Shown here piece by piece: positions 1-10,718 of a DNA stretch of 64,000 bases (within the stretch, counting starts at the first letter, position 1; each line of letters opens with the position of its first letter). The notes under the pieces are model-generated. The model saw only the letters and a list, made by a program, of their open reading frames with translations. It was not told where the DNA came from and did no database searches. The DNA lies in NCBI RefSeq assembly GCF_030409755.1, contig NZ_JAUFQE010000002.1:682001-746000 (forward strand), given 5' to 3'. Origin of the DNA: Vibrio lentus. Lineage in GTDB: Bacteria > Pseudomonadota > Gammaproteobacteria > Enterobacterales > Vibrionaceae. The position numbers and the translations under genes are program-made.

Positions 1-215
1 CCTTCTGATAATTAACTCAATGTCTTGATTCTAATTTAGACATCAGACTCTCTATTTAACATCTTTAGTAATTTGTTTTTTACGGATGTTAATTGTTCGG
101 ATTGTTTGAACTGTATGTTGCGCATGTCTCTACAAAGGAAAAATGCCAAAGTAGTGACGTCAAATCTATGGCTTTTTGCCTAGACACTTGTCAATCTACT
201 GTGAAGTGCGCGTTA

Positions 216-3200
216 ATGTTCAGATACAATCTTGCCTTTTTCTTATCCATTCTATTGTTTCCATTTGTCACCTATGCGGATACAACGGGTCTTGCTATGG
301 ACTTGTCTGTTGAAAGTGCCTTTTACGACAACGACCAAGAGGTGGCTTATACGCTTGTTTTAACGAATGAGTCGGATAAAGCTATCGCTGAGTTGGACGT
401 TAAAGATGAGCTGTTAAATATCTTAACGACAGATGGTCAAGGGAGTAATGTCAACGCGTTCTCGCAAGTCTCGATTCAAGCACAATCCTCCTTCCTTTCA
501 TCTCCAGGTGATTACAGTCGCTTCGGAAACTTAGACGCATCAGGTGTACGTATTGCGGCTGGTGGCTCGGTGACCTATACCATGGCCGCCACCGTTTCCG
601 CTGACGCAGCTGGTACGATTGATAATGTTTCAAGTGCGAGCACTGGACTTTTGGATGCTGTTGAATCAAATACAGAATCAATTCAGCGTGGTGTGTACCA
701 ACATGATGTTGTTGTTTCGGTCGATAAGACGAACTATCAAATCAATAACAAACTTACCTATAAGATTAAGGTTTCGAACACTGGCGATACGTTTATTCAG
801 ACGCTCGACCTTCAAGATGTCATTTCAGACATAAAGGCACTCAATATTGAAGGGGCTTTACAACAAGCCTTTACTGACAATGTTAACTCAGCCACCAAGG
901 TTGAAGGCAGTAAAAGCGATCCTGGTACCTTCGCCGAATCAGGGGACTTATCAGTAAGTGATGCGTCGATTGATATAGGCGGGTCTGTGACTTATGAAAT
1001 TCAAGCGACCGTGGCCGACAATTTAGTCGGCGACATTGTTAATGACGACATAACCGCTGAAACACGCGATGACTTGGTCACAGTTGATGAGGTTATCACT
1101 CCACCCTCTGAGCCTAATATCACCCTGACACATACCTTGAACCAATCGGATAATTACCTAGTCGATGATGAGTTTTCCTATACGGTCACGGTTGCCAACC
1201 AAGCCAACTCCGGTATTGCTTACCATTATTCTGTTCAGCAGTTTCTTTCGGATCTTGAAACCGATCTAGGTAACGATGTCAGCAACGAAAAGAACGCAAC
1301 TGACACGGTGGGTAACCCATACGACTTTTGGACTAACGAAGTGACCTCGATTGGCTCTAATAGTTTTTCTGAACTTAATGTATCTGGAAATGAGTCGAAC
1401 ACGTCACTAGAAGACAAAGTGTCTATCTATCCCGGGGAGCAGATTGTTTATTCCGTTGTGGTGGACGTGAGCCCTGTGTCTATTGGTCAAATTCCCCAAG
1501 TTGTTGCCCGAGTGGTTGATGCTGATGGACTCGCTGACTCTGGCGATGCTTTGGCTAATATTCTCGATTCGAAAGACGTTCTGATGACGTCATCAAGTCA
1601 AATTACGCGTAATAAGAACACCATAGATACTACTTATGTTCCGGGGGTAGCCGGTGATAACGAAGTGGTCTATGACATCATTATTTCTAACAAAGACACA
1701 GAGTTTTTCGCCAACGATATTGAAGTTATCGATAAATTTGCTTGTATCGTGACAGAGCAAGTGGATGGCTCTAACGCTTCAGCATTTTCCGAGTGGAAGC
1801 TTGAAGTCGCCGATAGAGGTGGTGATGGATCGAATTATGGTTCATTTAATTACAATACTTGGACAACAAATGACATCAATTTGAAAGTCGACCTCGCACC
1901 TGAAGGCTACGTTCATTATAAGCTGACCGCAAAAGTGGCAGACACCAGTGTGGGTCAGATTGTTGACGATGGTACCGATGCTGGCTTGTGCTTAGGGGAT
2001 AACTTAGGCGAGTCAGGTTCTGGTGTGCAAATGCCAAACTCGAAATTAAAAGTCCAAAAGGAAGTGGATTCTCGCTACTACTCAGCTGGCGGTACCCTGA
2101 ACTACGACATCACGGTAGAGAATAACGGTGACGGCTACGCGATTGATGTACCGGTTTATGATGATTTAGTCTCTGTCATGACTCAGTCTATTAATGATAC
2201 ACCGACTAAAGCGTATTTGAGCTGGGTTGTGACGGCGAAATCTTATGGCTCTGATGACTTAGTCTCTATAAACAGTGATCCCGGCTTCAGCGGAGAAATC
2301 GAAGGTAATCAGAGCAATAAGAACATCTTAGATGTGAAGGCGAAGCTAGCCCCACATGACAAAATCATCTATAGCATTGCAGCGGTGGTAAACCCGATTG
2401 CCGATGATGAGATTCGAAATCAAGTAACGGTGGATAGCGTACTTTACTCTGATAGAGGCGCTTATCCACGAGACTATTATCTCATTTTGGATAAGCGTGT
2501 CGACGGTCACAATGAGCAAAATGCTTACACCGACACCACCAATACTGTCACTTATACGATCAGCATTACCAACCCAGAAGGGAACGGTTTCGCCTCTAAC
2601 ATCAATGTCAAAGACGAAATCAGCACCATAGAAGCTGAGTTACTTCACGAGCTGGGTGAAACCAAGCCCGTGTTCTCATCGTGGACGATCAGTGCAGAAA
2701 GAGAAGCAAACTCTCCGTGGGTGAAAGCCGTGACTGACCCTGGGTCGTTCTCGGATAACAATGATCTGGATGCCACTGCTCAGATCCCGCCAGGAGCTAC
2801 GATTACCTATACCATTGTTGGGACACTCGATCGCAGTGTCGACAGTGAAATTATTTGGGGAGCGTTCACTAATACCGCAACAGTGACGGGACCAGATACT
2901 AATCTATCGGATACGGTACGTACTTATCCTAGTGAACCGAATCTTGTGGTCGCTAAGACCGCTCAAAATACCGACTTTGTTGTAGGTGAGCGCGCTACGT
3001 TCGATATTTATATCTATAACCGCGGCATCGGCTACGCAAATGACGCAACGGTACAAGATAGTATTTCAGCACTTAATTTCTTTAATAGCTGGACAATTGT
3101 AGGTTCGACCAACACCGATAAGCCGGGTTCTCGTTACGGGGACATTGCTAACGATACTGACATCAATACCGATGTTGATATCACTCCCGGAGGGTGGGTG

Positions 3201-6200
3201 CACTACGAGGTGAGTGGTGTGGTTAAGTCTGATTACGAAGAAGAACAAGTATCGAACCGTGTTGATGTTTACGATCCTATTACAGACCGTGACCACAGCT
3301 CTTCCGCTCAAATAGATAACTCACACAGTACCTATGACATCAATGTTTCACTAGCCAAAACGACCGATGTTGTCCGTTACACGCCGGGTGAAGATCTCAC
3401 CTATACCATCGTTATTGGCAATAACAGTGACACTGATGAGACCGATCTTATCTTCATGGATCGCCTGAGTGAGATCACTACTACGCTAGCGAATGATAAA
3501 GATGGTGAAGTAGAAGATGTTCTTAATCAAAACCCGTTTGATTATTGGTCTGTTGATACTGGCTCTGGTTTCGGCCCTCAAACGACTGAAGATGTGGAGT
3601 TCCCAGTTTCAATTCCCGCGAAAAGCTTTGTCACGGTGCGTATTAAAGCGCACGTAAAAGACAATGCGGTATCGAATGGCGTCGCAGATAGAGACGGCGG
3701 TATTATCCGAAATGAAGCGGTGTTGATTCATACTGATAATGCTGGTTGTACTGAAGATTGCGAATATGCGAAACGTGCCGTTGCTGAAAACCATCAAGTT
3801 CACAACAACGGTACGGTAGTTCGCACAACCAATATCAAACGTTATTCTCCGGGCGATGAACTGACTTACACCATCAAATACAACTCTCAAGATGGGCACG
3901 GTTATCGCAACAACATTGACGTCAATGAACTGATCAATGATATCTCTGTTGAGTTACAAGATGGTAATTCAGCTAATCCATTTTTCGACGATTCAGTAGG
4001 CGAAAATAAGTTTACGGTCACGGTAGCTAAGCGTGACCCTGCAAACGCAGGCACAACCGATGGCACGAAAGACGGTGATGTTGCGAACGACACTGACATT
4101 GTGACTTCGATTGATATCGATGCTGGCGAAGACGTGACTTACACAGTAACAGGTACAGTAAGACCGGATGCGGTCGGTGATATTCATTATCGAGATACTG
4201 TAGTGATTCCTGATGACTACCATTTAGATTTTGATAAAACGACCGATGAAGTGGTGTACGAGCCAGCTCAAACCGTGACCTATCACTTAGTGATGGAGAA
4301 TGACGGTAAAGGTAATGCTCACGACATTCCAATTGTAGATAACCTCAAAGATATTACAGTTGATCTCGTAGACGGTACAACTGGGCCTGCGTATTCAACA
4401 TGGACAATTACCTCTATCGCAACGGGCACTGATTCTGAGTATGTCGATGCAGGTGCGGGTGCGGGTAAGGTTTATACATCAACAGACAGCAACCTAAACG
4501 AAGATGCCGATATTCCAATGGGAGCAACGCTTGAGTACCAAGTGGTTGCAACCATTAATGATAAAGCCAATGGAAACATTGTTAACGTTTTAACCGTTGA
4601 TGGCGATACTATTTCTCACGATATTCAGCAAGAAGCTCGTAAAGTCGATTTTGAAAAAAACATTCTGGCGTATTATGACACTGATGGCAATGAGTTGGTT
4701 GGTGCAACCAATTACATGCCAGGTGGCTACGTCGAATATGAAGTCTTAATCGAGAACATCGCATCGGCGCACGTTGATGATATGAGCTTGCGTGATGACA
4801 TCGACCAAATTAACACTCAATACTTTGATGGAACGCGTGGCCCTGCATTTGATAGTTGGACGATTGAAACGTCTTCAGATAGCTCAGGGGTTTCTAACCC
4901 AGATGTTGATAATTCGATTCAAGACAATAAGCCGATTGATACTCACTTCGATATCTCGGCAGACAACTTTGGTCGAGCTGCATCGGCAGCGTTTGTCCGT
5001 TATGTCATAAAAGCCAAGATCAGTCCGAAAGCGGTGGGTTCTTTTACCAACAAAGCTTTCATTGATGAAGGCAATGGTAATAAGTTGATCGCGGTATCAC
5101 CACCATCAACGATGGCGGATCCTGAAGTCACGTTCTCTAAAAAAGCGTTTTATGATGCAGGCTTCTCTTCGCAAAAAACTGAATATTCTCAAGCTTCTGG
5201 TGAGAGTGAGCTTTATTACCGCGTTGAGATTAAGAATGCGGGTGGTGGTATTGAATATGGTTCTCGCCTAGAAGATGCGATTTCGGAAATTCAAACTCGT
5301 ATTGCAGAAGACAGTACCACTTCAGGTGGTGACCCTGTCGGACAACCGTTCTTGGCTGGCTGGGAAGTTAGCTTAGATAAAACGGCTGCGACCGGCTCTA
5401 TTACCGACGCGATTGACTTTTTACCGGGCAATAACATCGATATTGATAACGAAATTGTTATCGCGCCTCAAGAAAGCCTAACGTTCACTATTCATGCTCA
5501 AATTCGTAAAGATGCATTGGGTGACATTCAAAATAAAGCGACTTATGACGGTATGGTCCGCACTGCGACTCTAATGCCTCTTAGCAATAATATCAGCGTT
5601 GAAAAACGCGTAGTGTCGATTAACGGTAACCCGTTCAATGATGGGGATACCTACCTGCCGGGTGACGAAGTTGAGTATGAATTCGTGGTCACTAACCCTG
5701 AAAACGGTTGGGCGAATGACATTCAGATTAAAGACACGGTAAAGGATATTCAAGTTGAGGTTATTGGTGGAACAATGGAATCTGCCTTTGTTTCGGGCGA
5801 TATCACTAACGAAATCAGCAATGGTATTGATACAAACGCCGATACTTATGTTCCTAGCTATAACCCAAACAGTAACCTGAATATTGAGACAGATATTGCC
5901 GCAGGTGAAATACTGACGTTCAACTTAACGGGTGTTATCCGTGATGACGCTTTAGGTACTATCGAAGCCAACCGAGTGACGGCAGAAGGTAAGTCAGCGG
6001 AATCAGAAACGATTCCACCACAAGCGGCTGAACTCGACTACTTTAAAACCTTGGTATATACCGATGGTGAATCGACTGGCTGTTCAGTTCCTTCAGACGA
6101 TGGCAGCAGCTGTACTTATGCACCGCGTGGTGATGTTGAATATCAAGTTACGTTAGATAACACGGGCGATAGTATTGCCAATGATGTTCGTGTTATCGAT

Positions 6201-9200
6201 GCTATCCAAACCATAAAAACCGAAGATGGCGATGATGCGTTTTCTAGCTGGGCAACGGCTATTGCGGTTGAACCTATTGGCACTTACGACGTGCAAGGTA
6301 ACTACAACGGTAGCGTACCATTGAATGCAACCGTCGATCTTCGTCCTGGTGAGCGTATTGTGTTTGACGTGAAAGGAACCGTGTCGACTTCAGCGACAGG
6401 AACCATCACCAACACGGCGCAAGTGAACGGTGATAACACCAACGACATCGTACTTGATCCGGGCCGCTCGAATATCCTAATTGATAAATGGACGGATACG
6501 CCTGAGTACGTGCCGGGTGGAACAGTGAATTACTACATCGACATCACTAATGATGATGTGGATACTGGTCTGTTCTCAATCCGAGACATCATCAGCGGTT
6601 TTGAAGTCGAAACCGTTGACGGCTCAATGCAAACAGCGTTGACGGAATGGACTTTTGATTATGATGTTTTATACAACTCTGCGCCATCTGACCCTAACGC
6701 GAATGATTTCTCAGAGTTAGACAAGCTAATCGGGCAAAGCAGCCCAGACATCGATTTACCTGCTGAGTCAGTCAAGATGGCAGGGCGTGATGATGCGGGT
6801 ACTGGTGGTGGTGACAAGTACACGGTTGTTCGAATCCATGTTGAAGGCAAGGTTCGTGATGATGCGATTGGTCGCTTTACCAATACTGCATATCTACGAC
6901 ATGGTTTGGATGATTCGAAGATCGCTCGCTTACGAGAAGGCTTTATCACTCCGAAGTCGGGTCAATTGGTGCTAACCAAAGAAACGACGCCAATTGCAGA
7001 ACCCGATGCCAAATACCAACCGGGACAACCAATCTCATATAAGATCACCGTGGCTAACACAGGTGAAGGTTACCTTGTGGATCAAGTGCTGACGGATCGT
7101 ATCGATACCATCATGACAGAAGTGGCGAACAGCCCAAATCAAGAGCAAGCCCTTACCGACAACTGGATCATCAGCGATGAACAGCTTGATGGTAGTGGCG
7201 ATCCAACATTGAATGCTCGCAAAGATGTGTCTAATACCACTCAAGGTTACAGCGCCACTTACAGCATTCACCCCAGTGATAGCTATTCGTTTGTTGTTAC
7301 CAATACCGTGAATGACAAAGCCAAAGGCGAGATCACTAACGTTGTTAAAGTGGCTGGCGATGATGGTGAATACACCGCAGACGCGACTTACATTCCGGAA
7401 GGCGCACAAGTTGAGATCACGAAAGACGTTGATAAAGCGGAGTACCTTCCGGGAGAAACACTTCAGTACACCGTGACCGTTAAAAATAACGGTTTAGGTT
7501 GGGCTGAAGACGTTGCGATTGAAGATGCATTGAAATCGGTTGAAACCACGATTGCTGGTGGTGAGACGAAGCAAGCCTTTGATCCTGCTTCAATCCAAAT
7601 ATTAGCCGTCTCGACAACAGGTGAAACGCCCGTACCAGACGCAACCAGCGGCGAAGACCTCAACGAGACGCTCGATATCGCACCGGAAGACAGCATTGTG
7701 TTTACGATTCAAGTAACGACCAATGCACTTGCGACTGGTGATATCACCAATATGGCATCGGCGACCTTTGATGGCACAACCTTAGATGACTCGGCAATCA
7801 GTACTCCTGTACTGGCAACGGTTTCTGTCGATAAGACAGTCGACACACCATCTTATGAAGTGACCAAACTGGTTAACTATGAGGTAACGGTAACCAATAG
7901 TTCTGATGCTTTTGCCTCTGACGTTCAGCTGCAAGACATCATCAGTGATATTGAAGTGGATACTACCGCAGACAAAAAAGAGTCGGCATTCCTGATGTGG
8001 GAAGTGAGTTTTGAAGCTTCAGATGACCGTACGGTAGTGACGCCGAAGACGTTTGAGTTGAGTGAAGACATCGACGTCAACATGGATGTTGCGCCACAAA
8101 GTACCGTGACATTCCATGTTAAGGCGTTGATTCGTACTACGGCGATTGGCGATATCAGTAACACGGCAACCATCACTTACAACGGCACACCACAAGACTC
8201 AACGGTAGTCATGACGCCGAAAGACTCTGAGTTTGTTGCGACGAAAACTAACGTACAAACTGAGTATGAGCCGGGTGGTGAGCTGGAGTTCTTGATTACC
8301 ATTGAGAACACCTCAAACAACTACATCAGTGACCTAAGTGTTGTCGATGATATGAGCACGATAGAGGTGAGCTATTACGATGGCACCACTGGGCCTGCTT
8401 TTGTTGCTGGAACCACTTCTTTAGTTGTTGATTCAACCACGGTAGGAACGACGACCGAACAAATCAGCCCGATTGAATACAGTGTGGATATTGCACCGCA
8501 CGGTACGGTTGTATTCCGATCTAAAGGCACGGTAGTCGATACTGCGACTGGACGTATTGTGAATACCGCGCAAGTCGACGGGGGCGATGTGGTTAGCCCT
8601 CCAGTTAATACTGTTGCAGCGGTTGTTCAAGCCGAGCTCTATACAGACGCACCTTATTACGTTCCGGGCGACCAAGTAGAGTATCACTTAGTGGTACAAA
8701 ACATCGGTCGTGGCATCGCTAAAGATGTTGCGCTTTACACCCAGTTCTCTGAGTCAATGGGTGATTACATCGACGGTTCTCGCAGCAATGCTTTTGATGG
8801 TTGGACACTTACCGCTAAGTCGGAAGGGGCTGAAACGCAACCGGGTACGTTTGATCATGACAAAGACTTATTCACTTTGGTGGACATCGCGCCGGGCGGC
8901 AAGATTGACTACACCTTCACATTGACCGTCAACGAAGACATGTTGACCAACATCGATGTACTTGGTTACTACCTTGATTTAACGGGTAGCCCAGCGATGC
9001 GTGCTCGATCTAAAGGCATGTTGGCATCGGAAACCTCGATGCAGGCAGTGGCAGACCAAGTATCAGCTCTGGATCTACCGCCAGTGGGTGCAGATCTGGT
9101 TGTCGAAAAGCGTTCAGACAAACCTGAATACACCGAAGACGACGACAGTGTCACTTATTACTTAGCAGTAACCAACAATGGTTTAGGTAACGCAGCGAAC

Positions 9201-10691
9201 GTGCGACTCACTGATGAGATCAGCGAACTGCAAAATAGCGTTGGCAACAAAGTGTTTACTGATTGGACGATTGAAGGCGCGGAAGTCGATGACACAGGCG
9301 CGGTGATTCAGCGTCATAGCTTCCCGTCGAGTAAAGACTTAGACACTACCGTTAACCTGAAGTCCCAAAAGCGAAATGCTTATGCGTTTGAAGTTGTGGG
9401 TACATTAGGCAAAGGTTTGGATGACGACATCACCAATACCTTTACGGCGACTGAATCTGACGGTACTGAAACCAGCGACAGTGTAACCAACCACATCAAG
9501 AAGATTCCTGATAACTCTGGTGAGTTGGAGCTGACGAAATCTGCGCTGCAAGATACAGCACAAGTCGGTGATGCGGTTGAATACGAGATCATCGTTGAGA
9601 ACAACAATGAATCTTACTTTAAGAACGTCACTGTAGAAGACCGTTATCCAGGTGGCTTGAAGTACATCGTGGACACGTCGGAAATCGTGTTGAGCGGTAT
9701 TGATGGTGAGTTTGGTACGGAAGATGATCAGGTTATCTCTCAAGAGCCATCAGATACTGGCAAGCTTATGTTCACTTCGTTGAACTTTGATCCGGGCGAG
9801 AAACTGCGTATTCGTTATCTATTGCGTGTATCAGTAGGAGCCACTTTTGGTGATTACATTAACACTGCAGTCGCGAAAGTGGATGGCTCGACTGTTTCGA
9901 ATGAAGACACCGCCAAAGTGACTGTAGAACCGGACAAGGTGTTCGATACCTCATCGATCATCGGCAAAGTCTTTGAAGATCACAACAAGGATGGATTCCA
10001 AGCAGACGCAACCGCTTTTGATGTTGAGTTAACTGCGAACCTAGCAACGCAAGGCTACATCGCCGACTCGACACATATCATCCGTGATGGTCAAGACGTT
10101 GCTGTTCAAGATGGTGCGATAACCACTGGGCTTGAGCAGGGCTTGGACCTTGGCGACCTTTGGGGTCACTCAGTGAACCGAACACTGCCAGAAACCAGCA
10201 AAGTGGTTATTCAATTTAAAACTCGCACACAGCAGAGCTTTGACTTCTATGTCACGACCGATTCGGGTTCTCGTATCGAGTTTGATGCAGAAGGTCAGAT
10301 TCAGTTAAAGCATGAATCTGATAAGAAGAAGGGACTGAGCGCGGAAAACCTCAACGTAACCAGAAACCTATATCGCGATGGCGAGGATTACCTGTGGGAA
10401 ATCGTTATCGAAAATAAAGGGATTTACGAAGATGGTATTCCGGGCGTTAAGTTGATGACGGTTGAGGGAATCGTTATTTACACAGACCAGTACGGTCGTT
10501 ACCACGTGCCCGACCAATGGGTACTCAATAAGAAAGGTAAGAACTTCCTAGTGAAGTTGGACACTGATTCGCTCTCCACCTCCATGGAAGTGGTGAGCGA
10601 AAACCCGAAAGTGTTGCGAATTACCCCGAACAAGCTCACTAAGTTCAACTTTAGCGTTCATCGTAAAGATCAAGAAAGTGAACAGAAGTGA
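216..10691 (+). CDS. giant exported Ig-like/DUF11-type repeat protein, putative surface fibre
   Basis: This is a 3,491-residue exported protein. I chose the ATG at 216 because it opens directly into a hydrophobic signal peptide ending near TYA-DTT; a TTG at 93 and an ATG at 168 are in frame upstream but add a non-signal leader. About 22 degenerate repeats of roughly 130 residues follow. Each has a K-x(n)-Y-x-PG-x(4)-Y start, a VxNxGxGxAxDV segment, an AFxxW segment, an acidic DxDxxxDIxPG loop and an AxGxIxNxAxV end. This pattern fits DUF11-like beta-sandwich domains of surface proteins. The last repeat (about 9520-9930) is the most typical DUF11. The C-terminus carries two halves of an SdrD-B/SpaA-like domain, around 9957-10001 and 10428-10520. 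The protein is Asp-rich with few cysteines, some in local pairs. It sits 27 bp before an outer-membrane barrel gene. A role as adhesin or surface fibre is inferred; I do not recognise a named family. Confidence 0.85.
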   Translation: MFRYNLAFFLSILLFPFVTYADTTGLAMDLSVESAFYDNDQEVAYTLVLTNESDKAIAELDVKDELLNILTTDGQGSNVNAFSQVSIQAQSSFLSSPGDYSRFGNLDASGVRIAAGGSVTYTMAATVSADAAGTIDNVSSASTGLLDAVESNTESIQRGVYQHDVVVSVDKTNYQINNKLTYKIKVSNTGDTFIQTLDLQDVISDIKALNIEGALQQAFTDNVNSATKVEGSKSDPGTFAESGDLSVSDASIDIGGSVTYEIQATVADNLVGDIVNDDITAETRDDLVTVDEVITPPSEPNITLTHTLNQSDNYLVDDEFSYTVTVANQANSGIAYHYSVQQFLSDLETDLGNDVSNEKNATDTVGNPYDFWTNEVTSIGSNSFSELNVSGNESNTSLEDKVSIYPGEQIVYSVVVDVSPVSIGQIPQVVARVVDADGLADSGDALANILDSKDVLMTSSSQITRNKNTIDTTYVPGVAGDNEVVYDIIISNKDTEFFANDIEVIDKFACIVTEQVDGSNASAFSEWKLEVADRGGDGSNYGSFNYNTWTTNDINLKVDLAPEGYVHYKLTAKVADTSVGQIVDDGTDAGLCLGDNLGESGSGVQMPNSKLKVQKEVDSRYYSAGGTLNYDITVENNGDGYAIDVPVYDDLVSVMTQSINDTPTKAYLSWVVTAKSYGSDDLVSINSDPGFSGEIEGNQSNKNILDVKAKLAPHDKIIYSIAAVVNPIADDEIRNQVTVDSVLYSDRGAYPRDYYLILDKRVDGHNEQNAYTDTTNTVTYTISITNPEGNGFASNINVKDEISTIEAELLHELGETKPVFSSWTISAEREANSPWVKAVTDPGSFSDNNDLDATAQIPPGATITYTIVGTLDRSVDSEIIWGAFTNTATVTGPDTNLSDTVRTYPSEPNLVVAKTAQNTDFVVGERATFDIYIYNRGIGYANDATVQDSISALNFFNSWTIVGSTNTDKPGSRYGDIANDTDINTDVDITPGGWVHYEVSGVVKSDYEEEQVSNRVDVYDPITDRDHSSSAQIDNSHSTYDINVSLAKTTDVVRYTPGEDLTYTIVIGNNSDTDETDLIFMDRLSEITTTLANDKDGEVEDVLNQNPFDYWSVDTGSGFGPQTTEDVEFPVSIPAKSFVTVRIKAHVKDNAVSNGVADRDGGIIRNEAVLIHTDNAGCTEDCEYAKRAVAENHQVHNNGTVVRTTNIKRYSPGDELTYTIKYNSQDGHGYRNNIDVNELINDISVELQDGNSANPFFDDSVGENKFTVTVAKRDPANAGTTDGTKDGDVANDTDIVTSIDIDAGEDVTYTVTGTVRPDAVGDIHYRDTVVIPDDYHLDFDKTTDEVVYEPAQTVTYHLVMENDGKGNAHDIPIVDNLKDITVDLVDGTTGPAYSTWTITSIATGTDSEYVDAGAGAGKVYTSTDSNLNEDADIPMGATLEYQVVATINDKANGNIVNVLTVDGDTISHDIQQEARKVDFEKNILAYYDTDGNELVGATNYMPGGYVEYEVLIENIASAHVDDMSLRDDIDQINTQYFDGTRGPAFDSWTIETSSDSSGVSNPDVDNSIQDNKPIDTHFDISADNFGRAASAAFVRYVIKAKISPKAVGSFTNKAFIDEGNGNKLIAVSPPSTMADPEVTFSKKAFYDAGFSSQKTEYSQASGESELYYRVEIKNAGGGIEYGSRLEDAISEIQTRIAEDSTTSGGDPVGQPFLAGWEVSLDKTAATGSITDAIDFLPGNNIDIDNEIVIAPQESLTFTIHAQIRKDALGDIQNKATYDGMVRTATLMPLSNNISVEKRVVSINGNPFNDGDTYLPGDEVEYEFVVTNPENGWANDIQIKDTVKDIQVEVIGGTMESAFVSGDITNEISNGIDTNADTYVPSYNPNSNLNIETDIAAGEILTFNLTGVIRDDALGTIEANRVTAEGKSAESETIPPQAAELDYFKTLVYTDGESTGCSVPSDDGSSCTYAPRGDVEYQVTLDNTGDSIANDVRVIDAIQTIKTEDGDDAFSSWATAIAVEPIGTYDVQGNYNGSVPLNATVDLRPGERIVFDVKGTVSTSATGTITNTAQVNGDNTNDIVLDPGRSNILIDKWTDTPEYVPGGTVNYYIDITNDDVDTGLFSIRDIISGFEVETVDGSMQTALTEWTFDYDVLYNSAPSDPNANDFSELDKLIGQSSPDIDLPAESVKMAGRDDAGTGGGDKYTVVRIHVEGKVRDDAIGRFTNTAYLRHGLDDSKIARLREGFITPKSGQLVLTKETTPIAEPDAKYQPGQPISYKITVANTGEGYLVDQVLTDRIDTIMTEVANSPNQEQALTDNWIISDEQLDGSGDPTLNARKDVSNTTQGYSATYSIHPSDSYSFVVTNTVNDKAKGEITNVVKVAGDDGEYTADATYIPEGAQVEITKDVDKAEYLPGETLQYTVTVKNNGLGWAEDVAIEDALKSVETTIAGGETKQAFDPASIQILAVSTTGETPVPDATSGEDLNETLDIAPEDSIVFTIQVTTNALATGDITNMASATFDGTTLDDSAISTPVLATVSVDKTVDTPSYEVTKLVNYEVTVTNSSDAFASDVQLQDIISDIEVDTTADKKESAFLMWEVSFEASDDRTVVTPKTFELSEDIDVNMDVAPQSTVTFHVKALIRTTAIGDISNTATITYNGTPQDSTVVMTPKDSEFVATKTNVQTEYEPGGELEFLITIENTSNNYISDLSVVDDMSTIEVSYYDGTTGPAFVAGTTSLVVDSTTVGTTTEQISPIEYSVDIAPHGTVVFRSKGTVVDTATGRIVNTAQVDGGDVVSPPVNTVAAVVQAELYTDAPYYVPGDQVEYHLVVQNIGRGIAKDVALYTQFSESMGDYIDGSRSNAFDGWTLTAKSEGAETQPGTFDHDKDLFTLVDIAPGGKIDYTFTLTVNEDMLTNIDVLGYYLDLTGSPAMRARSKGMLASETSMQAVADQVSALDLPPVGADLVVEKRSDKPEYTEDDDSVTYYLAVTNNGLGNAANVRLTDEISELQNSVGNKVFTDWTIEGAEVDDTGAVIQRHSFPSSKDLDTTVNLKSQKRNAYAFEVVGTLGKGLDDDITNTFTATESDGTETSDSVTNHIKKIPDNSGELELTKSALQDTAQVGDAVEYEIIVENNNESYFKNVTVEDRYPGGLKYIVDTSEIVLSGIDGEFGTEDDQVISQEPSDTGKLMFTSLNFDPGEKLRIRYLLRVSVGATFGDYINTAVAKVDGSTVSNEDTAKVTVEPDKVFDTSSIIGKVFEDHNKDGFQADATAFDVELTANLATQGYIADSTHIIRDGQDVAVQDGAITTGLEQGLDLGDLWGHSVNRTLPETSKVVIQFKTRTQQSFDFYVTTDSGSRIEFDAEGQIQLKHESDKKKGLSAENLNVTRNLYRDGEDYLWEIVIENKGIYEDGIPGVKLMTVEGIVIYTDQYGRYHVPDQWVLNKKGKNFLVKLDTDSLSTSMEVVSENPKVLRITPNKLTKFNFSVHRKDQESEQK

Positions 10692-10718
10692 GCCATTGGA
10701 ACCGTATCTGGAAATTGT

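Noticed and set aside
7035..7409. Minus-strand ORFs inside the giant gene and similar ORFs in the VCBS region
   Set aside because: Long antisense frames arise from the repeated Asp/Thr/Val-rich coding. Their products have no domain resemblance.
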